Assembly (NCBI RefSeq): GCF_000269605.1
Contig: NZ_AKCI01000001.1
Span: 682,001 to 746,000, forward strand
DNA from: Scardovia wiggsiae F0424
GTDB lineage: Bacteria; Actinomycetota; Actinomycetes; Actinomycetales; Bifidobacteriaceae
Length of the DNA: 64,000 bases
Direction: 5' to 3'
Under the pieces are notes generated by a model. It saw nothing but the letters and a program-made list of their open reading frames with translations. It ran no database searches and was not told the origin of the DNA. Shown here piece by piece: positions 1 to 9,177 of the stretch (positions within the stretch are counted from its first letter, which is position 1; every line of letters starts with the position of its first letter). The translations under genes were made by a program, and so were the position numbers.

Positions 1-560
1 ATGCTCAGCAAAGTGTTGCCATGCGATATCTGGAGGACAGGGCTGCCGTCCGGAAGCCCCCATTCCTCAGCCGTCCGGGCGATGAGTGCAAACCCGGAAT
101 CAATACGCGCCCAATATTCAGCATCAGATTCAGCATCGTGGAAAGGATCGGCCTCTTTAAGGAAATCCCGGGTAGCTGCAAGCCCGTATTTTTCAACGAT
201 CGATGCATAGCCCGGCGCGCCGTGCGGGGCACCTGCAGCCCACCATGCTTCACCCATATCGTGCCCTTCAAAATACCCGTAGAACTGCTCACGGAAAGCA
301 GCATCAGAGATGAACGGACGCGGACCCGTACTGCTGGCCCAGCAGGTATTAGCATCCAATATGGCCTGCGCTGTCTGCTGCGCGCGCGTGGTATCCGAAC
401 AGAAAGCAGCACTGAAACCAATATTTTTGAGCCTGTCCCCCGCCTTCAGGGCATCCTCGACCCCTGCCTCAGTCAAAGGCGAATTGGACCATCCCTGAAG
501 CCTGTTATACCTGTTGAAATAGGTCTGTCCATGGCGGACGATGTACATATGTAAAAGCAT
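1..560 (-). CDS. Histidine phosphatase family protein (phosphoglycerate-mutase-like), 3' end outside window
   Basis: This gene reads leftwards out of the window, so only about 186 residues are seen. The N-terminus carries the phosphohistidine motif RHGQT with His10 as the expected phospho-acceptor. The second active-site His lies in QISHGNTLL near the visible end, and an acidic FREQFYGYFEGHDMG segment matches the mid-domain Glu of the family. The family removes phosphate from small phosphometabolites or phosphoproteins in the cytoplasm; the substrate cannot be read from sequence. Two starts are possible, ATG at 560 and ATG at 548. A GGAAG motif sits too close to the first and rather far from the second, so the start is unresolved. 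No partner gene lies directly upstream. Confidence 0.85.
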   Translation of the reverse strand, partial: MLLHMYIVRHGQTYFNRYNRLQGWSNSPLTEAGVEDALKAGDRLKNIGFSAAFCSDTTRAQQTAQAILDANTCWASSTGPRPFISDAAFREQFYGYFEGHDMGEAWWAAGAPHGAPGYASIVEKYGLAATRDFLKEADPFHDAESDAEYWARIDSGFALIARTAEEWGLPDGSPVLQISHGNTLLS

Positions 561-634
561 ACTTCCATTATTTCACCGCACCGCAACTTTTCCGGAGCTG
601 ATCAAAAGGGATGTCTCAATAGGACGTTACTCAC

Positions 635-1246
635 CTACTTCACCGCCGAAGCAAACACATAATCTTTATAAGCTTTATCCACATTCCTAATATAAGTATA
701 ATTACTAGGATTAGAACCAGCCCCCAAATCCACTTTTTCCCCTTTGTGATGGACAACCCCATCATCATCAGTAACATCCCGTTTATACACCAAATCAGCA
801 GGCTTTCTGCACCATGTGATGAACTCATACTCCTTCACGTCATACACCCACATACCACGACGGCGGGTACGGATATTACGAGCAAAATCCCTACCATACG
901 CCCTACGCAAACTATCCACCGTCACAGCCCTCTGCGGATACCGGGAATCATAATAAGACACAGCAGCCTCCACTTCCTCCACCTGATCAGCAGGAATAGG
1001 ATCCCCAGGCCACCGGGAAGGATCCGACTCAAACGAAAACCCCTTCGGAGCATCACGAAACGGAACACCCCTACCCACAAACTCACGGATCATCTCCGAC
1101 GCCACATACGCATTCTCCCTGGCAACACGACGCCTCTCAGCCGCACACCAGGACCACACACCACCAGCCACCACACCACCAACAACAAGCACACACACCA
1201 GCACACCAACAACACGATGCCCACACGCCCTCAACCACACTGTCAC
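635..1246 (-). CDS. Hypothetical membrane-anchored protein
   Basis: I do not recognise the family. The product is about 203 residues with one hydrophobic segment near residues 8-30 (VVGVLVCVLVVGGVVAGGVW), so it is probably anchored with an extracytoplasmic C-terminal domain. That domain is rich in charged and aromatic residues and contains a single Cys (FITWCRKPADLVYKRD). I prefer the GTG at 1246 because a G-rich AGGTGGGGG stretch lies just upstream; an in-frame TTG at 1270 would add eight residues. The first half is unusually rich in GTG and GGN codons and differs in composition from its neighbours. No operon partner is visible. Confidence 0.6.
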   Translation of the reverse strand: MTVWLRACGHRVVGVLVCVLVVGGVVAGGVWSWCAAERRRVARENAYVASEMIREFVGRGVPFRDAPKGFSFESDPSRWPGDPIPADQVEEVEAAVSYYDSRYPQRAVTVDSLRRAYGRDFARNIRTRRRGMWVYDVKEYEFITWCRKPADLVYKRDVTDDDGVVHHKGEKVDLGAGSNPSNYTYIRNVDKAYKDYVFASAVK

Positions 1247-1657
1247 ACCCCCACCTACCGAACATCCCAAGCAAACACACTCAAATCAAACGAACCCATC
1301 TTCTCCAACCACACCCGGCAATCAGAAGCCTTCACCTCCAAGGCACTGATCTCTTCAGACAACGAAGATTTCAACACCCCAACTCGAATCCTCACAATAA
1401 CCACCCTTCATATTGTTGTTATTTATTGTATACAGTTTTGTATGTTCCCTAGTCATTTATACTAATAACCCCAAAAGACGTGAACATAAACATACATACC
1501 TGTCTTTTTTTATAGCCATAGTTATGGCTATAAAGACCGGCTTGATCAATATTACCTACAATGGCATAGCAGCTACTACACTATACAGTTGAACGTTTAC
1601 GGGTATGAACTGTAAATAAAAGTAAATATCCATCACACACAGTGCAGGACGGAAAAT
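1247..1657. other. AT-rich intergenic region with a perfect palindrome
   Basis: A 411-base gap lies between the hypothetical gene (which starts at its left end and reads left) and the broken aminotransferase gene (reads right), so it holds divergent promoters. The middle is strongly AT-rich. I see no supportable coding sequence; the apparent open frame on the plus strand is antisense to the hypothetical gene. The only distinct structure is the inverted repeat at 1509-1534, annotated separately. Confidence 0.6.
1509..1534. promoter_or_regulatory. 12-bp perfect inverted repeat, candidate operator or hairpin
   Basis: TTTATAGCCATA at 1509-1520 is followed after two bases by its exact reverse complement at 1523-1534. 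It lies about 125 bases upstream of the aminotransferase start. The AT-rich, nearly loop-free palindrome looks more like a protein-binding site than a terminator. No regulator gene lies next to it. Confidence 0.4.
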
Positions 1658-2818
1658 ATGCCTGATTTTGATTTTGACGCGGTGGACCGCACACATATCA
1701 ATTCTGTGAAATGGGATGTCGCACCGGGGGAACTGCCTATGTGGGTCGCCGATATGGATTTTGCGACTGCCCCCACCGTTATTGACGCTGTTAAACAGCG
1801 TATGGCAAATCCCACGTACGGATACTCCTTTATCCCGGAAGAGTATAATCAGGCTGTTTCATCATGGTGGAAAAGGCGCCATGATCATGATATTGACCCT
1901 CACAATATTATTTTTGCTACAGGTGTTATTCCCGCCATTTCTTCGGCAGTGAGATACCTGACCAACCCTGCGGAAAAAATCGTGATCCAGTCGCCTGTAT
2001 ATAACATTTTTTATAATTCGATTATTAATAATGGACGGCGGGTCATAGATGCCCCGCTCGCATACACCAGTGGCGAGTATTCAATGGATTTTGAAGCACT
2101 TGAAAGAGCTTTCAGCGACCCCCTGGCTACTATGATGATCCTCTGCAACCCTCACAATCCGGTTGGGAAGGCATGGAGCAGGAATGACCTCGCCCGGGTT
2201 GGAGAACTTGCAGATAAGTATCACATCACAGTCGTTTCCGATGAGATCCATTGTGATATCATGGATCCGGCTGTGACCCATATCCCTTTTGCTTCAGCAG
2301 ACCCTGCATGCCGCCGTGTAGCCGTGACCTGCTGTTCCCCTTCAAAAGCATTCAACCTCGCGGGGCTCCATAGTGCTTACGTTATGATTGATGAACCGTA
2401 GATACGGCATCGTGTGGAACGGGGGCTCAATACTGATGAGGTTGCCGAGCCTAACGCTGTAGCCTGCCAGTCAACGATTGCCGCATATTCGCAGGACGGT
2501 GCACAATGGCTGGATGCGCTCAACGGATATATACAGGGGAATAAAGATCATGCAGCTGCAGCGCTGTCCGATGCACTGCCGGGCCTGCACATCCCCCGAT
2601 CCGAGGCCACATACCTTATGTGGATCGATTGCAGCGCCTATACCGACGATGCCGAAAAATTGCAGGGATACGTACGCCAGGAAACCGGCCTTTATGTATC
2701 TTCGGGGCATGTTTATGGTGAGGCAGGGCGCACTTTCCTGCGCATGAACCTGGGGACGTCACGCAGCCTGGTCGAAGACGGCGTACAGCGCCTAATTGCA
2801 GCCTTGCGGAGCCTCTGA
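1658..2818 (+). pseudogene. PatB/MalY-type PLP-dependent aminotransferase (cystathionine beta-lyase family), broken by an in-frame amber codon
   Basis: Residues 1-247 form a normal fold-type I PLP enzyme of the MalY/PatB C-S lyase family: start MPDFDFDAVDRTHINSVKWD, PMWVADMDF substrate loop, NPHNPVGKAW, SDEIHCD, and the PLP lysine in SPSKAFNLAG (Lys230). The family cleaves cystathionine or cysteine conjugates to a thiol, pyruvate and ammonia. A TAG at 2399-2401 then interrupts the frame. The reading continues in exactly the same frame from 2402 to the TGA at 2816-2818 with the expected small C-terminal domain (SSGHVYGEAGRTFLRMNLGTS). Total would be about 386 codons, normal for the family. Start ATG has AGGACGG upstream. 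The rest looks intact, so the mutation is recent or a sequencing error. Confidence 0.85.
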
Positions 2819-2933
2819 TAAAGCTGGGATCACAGAGTAGCCTGACAGTATGCTCTGGCCGGCGGTAGAATGCGCAGATATTAAAATACGAAATTAGTTT
2901 GTCTCCAATAAATCCTAACGGAGATACGCAAAA

Positions 2934-2955
2934 GGCCGGCAGCACCCTGCCGGCC
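2934..2955 (-). terminator. Rho-independent terminator of rpsD
   Basis: GGCCGGCAG at 2934-2942 pairs perfectly with CTGCCGGCC at 2947-2955 around a four-base loop. Read on the minus strand the stem is followed by CTTTTGC, about 30 bases after the rpsD stop. The other flank (AATTTT) could also serve weakly for the convergent aminotransferase transcript. Confidence 0.8.
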
Positions 2956-2982
2956 AATTTTCAACGCTTACTGTTAAAAGGG

Positions 2983-3609
2983 TTAACGTGCGTAGTATTC
3001 AACCACGTACTGGATATTGATCTGGACCGGGATCTCCTCAACTTCAGGCATACGGGTAAGTGTTGCCTTCAAAGAAGCGAGATTCACATCCAGATACCCC
3101 GGTACTGCAGGAAGGACATCACGGTGGACGCCTTCGGCAGCAGCCTGGAACGGCTCCATCGTCTGGCTCTTTGGCTTGACCTGGATAGTCTGGCCCGGTT
3201 TTACGCGATAGCTTGGACGGTCCACAACATTCCCGTCAACAAGGATGTGGCGGTGGACTACGAACTGGCGCGCCTGGGCTGTAGTGCGGGCAAAACCTGC
3301 ACGCAGGACAAGGGCGTCGAGGCGTGTTTCCAGCTGCAGCTGCATAGAGCTGCCGGTCTGGCCGGATGCACGTGTAGCACGCTCATAAACTGCACGGAGC
3401 TGCTTTTCTGATACACCATACTGTGCGCGCAAGCGCTGCTTTTCGCGCAGACGTACTGCATAATCAGATTCTGCACGGCGGCGGTCACGCCCGTGCTCGC
3501 CCGGGCCGTACGGGCGTTTTTCAAAAAGGCGCTGGGCTTTAGGGGTCAATGCAATGCCGAGGGCACGTGATAAACGTACCTGACGGCGCGCACGCTGAAC
3601 TTTAGTCAT
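2983..3609 (-). CDS. rpsD: 30S ribosomal protein S4
   Basis: S4 is a primary 16S rRNA-binding protein that nucleates assembly of the 30S body. The 208-residue product has the usual N-terminal TKVQRARRQVRLSRALGIALT, a GEHGRDRRR region, and the S4 RNA-binding domain with LDALVLRAGFARTTAQARQFV and GQTIQVKPKS. I chose the ATG at 3609 (MTKVQRARR) with AGGAAAT upstream; an upstream in-frame start at 3645 would add 12 residues not found in the family. It is monocistronic, with its own terminator. Confidence 0.97.
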   Translation of the reverse strand: MTKVQRARRQVRLSRALGIALTPKAQRLFEKRPYGPGEHGRDRRRAESDYAVRLREKQRLRAQYGVSEKQLRAVYERATRASGQTGSSMQLQLETRLDALVLRAGFARTTAQARQFVVHRHILVDGNVVDRPSYRVKPGQTIQVKPKSQTMEPFQAAAEGVHRDVLPAVPGYLDVNLASLKATLTRMPEVEEIPVQINIQYVVEYYAR

Positions 3610-3925
3610 TTCATTTCCTATCTGTCGTTGTCTGTACGCAGGCAAAGCACTGTGCCCTGCCTAAGCCGGGCCTCTCCAGCGCTTACGAACATTACACATG
3701 TGCAGTGCACGGGAAGTTTTCCCCAATGTACCGGTCCCGCTGACGGGCTATGGCTTCAGAACATGTACCGGCCTGCTGCCGGGACACCGGGAACTACTAT
3801 ACACTACACAGCAGAATAAGCAAAAATGCGAGAGAGTAGCAGAGATAAATAAACAGGGCTGGCGGGCGGCACAGTAATACTGCAATCCCGCCAAGCCCCC
3901 CACACCGCTCATTTACACCGAAAAA
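3610..3925. other. Intergenic region between the carboxypeptidase gene and rpsD
   Basis: About 316 bases. The left part carries the carboxypeptidase terminator (3856-3905); the right part must hold the rpsD promoter on the minus strand. I see no gene or clear promoter consensus. Confidence 0.5.
3856..3905 (-). terminator. Terminator downstream of the D,D-carboxypeptidase gene
   Basis: On the minus strand a G-rich arm containing GGCTTGGCGGG pairs with CCCGCCAGCC, with one bulged base and an inner CAGTA/TACTG-type pairing. It is followed by TGTTTATTT. It lies directly after the stop codon at 3926. Confidence 0.6.
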
Positions 3926-5398
3926 CTACCGCCGCCAGACGGAAGACACCCATCGCGTAAAAGAATCCCACCAGCCGCTGACAGTCTGGACCACGCTGCC
4001 CCACCATCTGCTCACAGCCCGGGTCGCCGTGCCCCACCAGTCGTGCTGCTGCTGGGATATCCCCTTTTCAGCCACCATATCCACTGACGGGATACCGGCA
4101 GTGCCCAGATACCCCTGTGCGTTAGAAGCGCTTACTGTCCCCAGTTTCATACCTTTAGCGACAGGGGCAGCCACAGTACCCTTAAGAGGTTCAAACAGCA
4201 GGATCCCCGCTTTCTTCCCCGTCTGCTGCGCGGAAGAAGCCTTTCCCGCTGACGAAAGCAGCTTCCGTTCCTGTGCTGAAAGGCATACGGTAAAGTCACG
4301 CACAGCAACGGCCTTTGCCCGATGTTCCATGCCGCCATCTACCGCAACATAACTGCCGTTATAGGATTCGTCTTTTTTAACTGCCACAATCAGGGAAAAA
4401 TCAGCAAAACAGTAATCAAGCAGGTCTTTCATAGCAGCAAAACGCCCTTCACTGGCTGTCTGCTGCGGCTGATCAGCATGCTGTACGACTGCTATGACAC
4501 GCATCCCGTTGCGCACTGCAGTTGCCGTAAAGCACTCACCGGCTATCTGGGTGGTCCCCGTTTTGAATCCGTCTACGCCGCTGTATTCATCTTCCTGCCC
4601 GGGAAGCATGTGGTTGGTGGATTTCAAAGACATCCCGTCAAACTCTGCTGTCCCGTTTTTCGTCATTTCAAGTACATCAGGGTAATCATGCATAAAATGC
4701 CACGTAGCTATGGCGATGCTTCTGGCGCTCATCATATTTTCAGCATCATGTGACGACCCTGGATATATATTATCTCCCAGATAGCTGTTGTTCAGGCCGG
4801 AGGAGTTATACAGCCTGGCATCTGTGATACCCCACCCTTTCAGCAGGGTTTTCATCTGATCAACAAATTTGGGTTCGCTTCCCGCTATCTTTTCCGCCAG
4901 TGAGACCGCAGCACTGTTTGCAGACCTCGTGAATGCTGCCGTCACAAGCTGCTTTACAGTGTAATCCCTTTTATCCATAGGTACCGTAGTCGTTTCCCAG
5001 TTCCTGGAAAGCCGATAGGAATAGTCGGAGATATGGATCCGGGTATCCCACGTCAGGCCGCCCTGCGCAATAGCTTTGTATACCAGGTAAAGGGTGATGA
5101 TTTTCGTCATGCTTGCAATGCCGGCCGGTTTCGTCCCATCCTGATCATACAGTATCCGGCCTGTGCTGTATTCGACCGCATATGCATGGCTGGCACCTAT
5201 CCGTACAGGTTTCCGGACAGCCGTGCCCTGCACAGCCTCCTGCCCTGCCCCTGTATTATCAGCGTAAGCAGCCTGGGCATTATCCACAAAACAGACGGCA
5301 AAAAGGACAGCAGCCACGCTGAGTATGACCGCTGCAAACCTTTTCATGATGGTAGTGACGCCGATTATGGGAATGCCAGCCGGATTATTGTTAGCCAT
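3926..5398 (-). CDS. D-alanyl-D-alanine carboxypeptidase, peptidase S11 (PBP5/DacA type)
   Basis: The enzyme trims the terminal D-Ala from peptidoglycan stem peptides outside the membrane. All three catalytic motifs are visible: SMTK (SxxK), SANSAA (SxN) and GFKTGTT (KTG). An N-terminal signal peptide MKRFAAVILSVAAVLFAVCF ends near NAQA-AYA. The C-terminal tail is rich in Trp and basic residues (SRWWGSVVQTVSGWWDSF), like the amphipathic membrane anchor of PBP5. The 490-residue start at 5398 has AGGA nine bases upstream. The ATG at 5347 would begin right at the signal peptide but lacks a good ribosome site. It lies 19 bases after pcrA on the same strand, so the two are probably cotranscribed. 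Confidence 0.93.
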   Translation of the reverse strand: MANNNPAGIPIIGVTTIMKRFAAVILSVAAVLFAVCFVDNAQAAYADNTGAGQEAVQGTAVRKPVRIGASHAYAVEYSTGRILYDQDGTKPAGIASMTKIITLYLVYKAIAQGGLTWDTRIHISDYSYRLSRNWETTTVPMDKRDYTVKQLVTAAFTRSANSAAVSLAEKIAGSEPKFVDQMKTLLKGWGITDARLYNSSGLNNSYLGDNIYPGSSHDAENMMSARSIAIATWHFMHDYPDVLEMTKNGTAEFDGMSLKSTNHMLPGQEDEYSGVDGFKTGTTQIAGECFTATAVRNGMRVIAVVQHADQPQQTASEGRFAAMKDLLDYCFADFSLIVAVKKDESYNGSYVAVDGGMEHRAKAVAVRDFTVCLSAQERKLLSSAGKASSAQQTGKKAGILLFEPLKGTVAAPVAKGMKLGTVSASNAQGYLGTAGIPSVDMVAEKGISQQQHDWWGTATRAVSRWWGSVVQTVSGWWDSFTRWVSSVWRR

Positions 5399-5417
5399 CG
5401 GGGATGATCCTGCCTTT

Positions 5418-8144
5418 TCAGAGCTTTTCCAGGGGAGCCAGGCGGAGAAGGAGCCTTTTTACGCCGTTAGATCCGAAATCAACTGTTGCTACAGAATTAT
5501 TCCCCTTATCCTGGAGCTCTGTCACAGTGCCCATCCCATGCTGGTCATGGACTACCCTGTCGCCGATCTGCAGCTCTTCTATACTGAGGGTATGACCCTT
5601 GGGCGGATTCCCTGCATGCGCGCCGGATGCCGTGTTCCCGGACCGCGATGCAGAAACCCCTAACGGCCTGACAGAAGTATGCTTTACGGTAACTTTGCCG
5701 CCCAGGCCTTTCTTTTTTGTCCCGTAGCCCTGCGTCCCATAGCTTCTGCCCGATCCTGATGTGCTCCCGTATCCATAGGTTTTCTGCGATCCATAAGATT
5801 TATGGGATCTGTAAGGCTGAGAGCTGGAATGCCGCGCGCCGCCGCCGAAACTTGGGCCGCTGAAAAATTCGGGATCAGAGAAATCGCCGAAACCGTCATA
5901 ATCCCCGTCATAAGCAGCATCCCGGCCGTCAGTATCCCAGCGGTTCCGTATCCGCTCGGATGTAGCCTCCTTGCGTTCCCATTCAATAAGCTGCGAAGGT
6001 ATCTCGTCCAGGAACTGGCTTGGGAGCAGGTCCTGGGCTTCGCCCCACTGCGCGCGGACCGCTGCCCGCGTTACATAAAGCCTGCGGCGGGCACGGGTAA
6101 TGCCCACATAGGCCAGGCGCCTTTCTTCGGACAGCTCAGAAACATCTTCAAGGCTGCGGGAATGGGGAAAAGTCCCCTCTTCCATCCCGGTCAGGAAGAC
6201 AACAGGGTATTCAAGCCCTTTAGCTGTATGCAGCGTCATCAGTGTGACCGTACCGCGGTCTTCTCCTTCATCCGGCAGCTGGTCAGCGTCCGCTACCAGG
6301 GATGTCGTCTCAAGAAACCCTGCCAGCGTGGCATCGGCCGTAGTCTGCTCGTATTCTGCCGCAACAGACTGCAGCTGGGACAGGTTATCCACACGCGACA
6401 TATCCTGCGGGTCAAGCGATGTACGCAGCTCATCCAGCATCCGGGACTGTTCCAGGACCTGTTCAATGATCATGGACGGGTGCCCGTCATTCTCCTGCGC
6501 GAAAGACCTCAGCCCCTCCATAAGGTCTCTGAACCCCTTGATTGGATTAAGGGTCCTCGGTGCCATGCCCGGTATCTTTTCCGCCTGTTCCACAGCCTGC
6601 CAGAATGTTTCCACCTTTTCATTCCTGGCAGCATACCCGCTGAGGAGCGATTGTGCCCGTTCACCTATCCCGCGCTTGGGCACATTTATGATCCGCCTGG
6701 TATTGACGTCGTCAGCAGGATTGGCGATACACTGCAGATACGCTATAGCATCTTTGATCTCTCGCCGTTCGTAGAATTTTGTACCGCCGACAAGCTGGTA
6801 TGGTATGCCTGAATTGATAAAAGCCTCTTCAAGCGCACGTGACTGGGCATTCGCCCGGTACATCACAGCGATATCTGAATACCTGCAGCCTTCCTCACTG
6901 ACAAGCCGCGCGATCTCCTGGGCTATCCACTGCCCTTCCTGCTGGGCATTATCAGCAGCAAAACCGACGATCGCAGCTCCCCGTCCCGATGCAGTCCACA
7001 GCTTTTTAGGTTTACGGCCTTCATTCTGTGAGATAACAGCATTGGCGGCGTCAAGGATATTCTGTGTTGACCGGTAGTTCTGCTCAAGGAGGATAGTTTT
7101 CGCCTGTGGGAAGTCTTTTTCGAAATCAAGGATATTAGAAATATCAGCACCGCGGAACGCATAGATCGACTGGTCCGAATCGCCCACAACGGTTACCCAG
7201 GCAAGCCTGCCGCCCTGCTGATGTTCCGCCTGCTGCCCCTGTACGGCAGCTGCCCCCATCCGGGATGCTGCCGGTTTACGGCCCGCCTCATCTATGCCTG
7301 ATAATGCGCGGATGAACTGGTACTGCGCATGGTTAGTATCCTGGTATTCATCTACAAAGATATATGCGAACCGGCGCCTGTAAAAGGCCAGCGCTTCAGG
7401 GCTTGCGGCAAACAGCTCAACAGTACGCATAATAAGGTCATCGAAGTCAACGGCATTAGCAGCGGCCATCCGATACTGGTATTCCGCATATACGGCAGCA
7501 AAAACGCGGTCCGCATTGCCCAGGTCGCCTATGGAACGGACAGGCAGGCCGGGGTGGAAATCCGGTGCGTGTTCATCAAGCTTTTCCCGCCAGCCTGCCA
7601 GGGAATTTTTCCAATCGGAGATAGCGCTGAGAATCACCCTGGGCGTGTACCGTTTGGAATCGATATTGAAATCCTTACAGATGATCTTGATAAGCCGCTG
7701 GCTGTCAGCTGTATCGTAAATCGAAAACCCGCTTTTAAGGCCAATCTCGCTGCCATGCCGGCGCAGGATGCGGACGCACGCTGAATGGAATGTCAAGACC
7801 CACATGCGTTCAGCAGCCGGACCGATTAAGGCGGCAAGCCGCTCTTTCATCTCCCTGGCAGCCTTATTGGTGAACGTGATGGCCAGAATCTGGCTGGGAT
7901 ATGCCTCCCACTGGCTCAGAGCCCATGCAATACGCCTTGTAAGGACACGTGTTTTGCCGGATCCTGCACCCGCCGCAATGAGGAGCGCCGGCCCCTCATA
8001 CTGCACCGCCTGCGACTGCTGCTCATTAAGCCCGTTAAGGAGATATGCCGCTTCGCGCCGGACCACCTCATAATCCGAAGTATCCGGCACAGCCGCCCCC
8101 GCTGTCTGCGCAGGGAAACCGTCAAAAGGTCCGTTTACAGGCAT
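5418..8144 (-). CDS. pcrA: ATP-dependent DNA helicase PcrA/UvrD
   Basis: Superfamily 1A 3'-5' helicase used in nucleotide excision repair and in displacing recombination filaments. The 908-residue protein has Walker A AAGAGSGKTRVLTRRIA near residue 57, the Walker B/motif II DEYQDTNHAQY, motif III GDSDQSIYAFRGAD, motif IV QNYRSTQNIL, motif V TLMTLHTAKGLEYPVVF and motif VI VGITRARRRLYV. A low-complexity Gly/Ser/Tyr linker follows. The C-terminus is a Tudor-like domain (IGDRVVHDQHGMGTV), which in PcrA contacts RNA polymerase. The first gene of a two-gene minus-strand unit with the carboxypeptidase, divergent from xpt. Confidence 0.96.
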   Translation of the reverse strand: MPVNGPFDGFPAQTAGAAVPDTSDYEVVRREAAYLLNGLNEQQSQAVQYEGPALLIAAGAGSGKTRVLTRRIAWALSQWEAYPSQILAITFTNKAAREMKERLAALIGPAAERMWVLTFHSACVRILRRHGSEIGLKSGFSIYDTADSQRLIKIICKDFNIDSKRYTPRVILSAISDWKNSLAGWREKLDEHAPDFHPGLPVRSIGDLGNADRVFAAVYAEYQYRMAAANAVDFDDLIMRTVELFAASPEALAFYRRRFAYIFVDEYQDTNHAQYQFIRALSGIDEAGRKPAASRMGAAAVQGQQAEHQQGGRLAWVTVVGDSDQSIYAFRGADISNILDFEKDFPQAKTILLEQNYRSTQNILDAANAVISQNEGRKPKKLWTASGRGAAIVGFAADNAQQEGQWIAQEIARLVSEEGCRYSDIAVMYRANAQSRALEEAFINSGIPYQLVGGTKFYERREIKDAIAYLQCIANPADDVNTRRIINVPKRGIGERAQSLLSGYAARNEKVETFWQAVEQAEKIPGMAPRTLNPIKGFRDLMEGLRSFAQENDGHPSMIIEQVLEQSRMLDELRTSLDPQDMSRVDNLSQLQSVAAEYEQTTADATLAGFLETTSLVADADQLPDEGEDRGTVTLMTLHTAKGLEYPVVFLTGMEEGTFPHSRSLEDVSELSEERRLAYVGITRARRRLYVTRAAVRAQWGEAQDLLPSQFLDEIPSQLIEWERKEATSERIRNRWDTDGRDAAYDGDYDGFGDFSDPEFFSGPSFGGGARHSSSQPYRSHKSYGSQKTYGYGSTSGSGRSYGTQGYGTKKKGLGGKVTVKHTSVRPLGVSASRSGNTASGAHAGNPPKGHTLSIEELQIGDRVVHDQHGMGTVTELQDKGNNSVATVDFGSNGVKRLLLRLAPLEKL

Positions 8145-8352
8145 ATTCCTCCATCCAACACATTATGTCAGTGCAGCAGTTCCGTTAAAACCGCATTACA
8201 TTTATCACCCGGTTATATATCTAACTATTTATCATAACGCGACATACCTTTTTACCACATACACTGCATATGGCATTAAGCCCGCGAGCCGCCAGCTTCC
8301 CAGCGTTTGTCCAGAATGTGGGCGTTTTGCCGCATACCTCTGCCCCTGGTCA

Positions 8353-8380
8353 TTTACCTCTTGTAGAATCAACATATTAT
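8353..8380 (+). promoter_or_regulatory. Candidate sigma-A promoter of xpt
   Basis: TTTACC at 8353-8358 and TATTAT at 8375-8380 are 16 bases apart and lie about 27 bases before the xpt start. The -35 is poor. I looked for a purine riboswitch in the 262-base divergent region and found none. Confidence 0.35.
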
Positions 8381-8406
8381 TGTGATCTGACTATTACCGA
8401 GGCACT

Positions 8407-9042
8407 ATGAAACTGTTAGAAGACCGCATCAGGGAGCAGGGCAATGTTAAGGAAGGCAATGTATTAAAAGTTGATTCTTTCCTCAACCATCAGTGTGATG
8501 TAGCCCTGTTCGATGCTATGGGCGAAGAATGGGCCCGAATTTTCCATGATATCAGGGTTGACAAGATCCTCACTATTGAAGCTTCCGGGATTGGCATTGC
8601 CTGCTGCGCTGCGCGGCATTTCAACAATGTCCCGGTTGTGTTCGCCAAGAAGGCCCAGTCTATCAACCTTGACGGCGACCAGTACTGCACTTCCATATAC
8701 TCTTTTACTAAACAGAAGGAATTCCCCGTTATCGTCGCCAAAAAATTCCTCATCCCCGGGGAACATGTGCTCATTATTGATGATTTCCTTGCAAACGGCA
8801 ACGCGCTCAACGGCCTGCTGTCCATCTGCGAAGAGGCGGGTGTAATCGTTGAAGGTTTCGGGATAGCCGTCGAAAAAGGGTTCCAGGGCGGAGGGGATGC
8901 CCTCCGGGAACGCGGATACCGGGTAGAATCCCTCGCCAATGTGCGTTCTATGGATCCGCAGACAGGCGATATAGAATTCGGTGCTCCTGCGCTGCCCCCT
9001 GCAGCGGACAGCCGCGAAGACCACACTGCAGCAGCACAGTAA
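8407..9042 (+). CDS. xpt: Xanthine phosphoribosyltransferase
   Basis: Converts xanthine plus PRPP to XMP for purine salvage. The 211-residue protein matches the Xpt type throughout: N-terminal [24 protein letters not shown], the [12 protein letters not shown] segment, [13 protein letters not shown] and the PRPP loop [14 protein letters not shown]. The C-terminal 25 residues (after FGAPALPP) are a loose extension. A nucleobase permease gene follows 135 bases downstream in the same direction, and this pair is the common xpt-pbuX arrangement. XMP made here would feed guaA at 22558-24120. Confidence 0.95.
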   Translation: MKLLEDRIREQGNVKEGNVLKVDSFLNHQCDVALFDAMGEEWARIFHDIRVDKILTIEASGIGIACCAARHFNNVPVVFAKKAQSINLDGDQYCTSIYSFTKQKEFPVIVAKKFLIPGEHVLIIDDFLANGNALNGLLSICEEAGVIVEGFGIAVEKGFQGGGDALRERGYRVESLANVRSMDPQTGDIEFGAPALPPAADSREDHTAAAQ

Positions 9043-9177
9043 TATGTTCATCGGGATCTGATGCCAGGTCCCGTTTTCATATCTGCACTGCTTAAAACTG
9101 AATATCACTAAAACTGAATACACCAATCCGCGCCGGCTGCCCTGCTGCTCCCGGCTGCAATATCCGAGGCAAAGGCT

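Noticed and set aside
746-1465. Plus-strand frame of 239 codons rich in Thr, His and Pro
   Set aside because: Mostly antisense to the hypothetical membrane gene and low in complexity, with no ribosome site.
8145-8406. Purine riboswitch before xpt
   Set aside because: I searched for the conserved aptamer loops and found no three-way-junction pattern.
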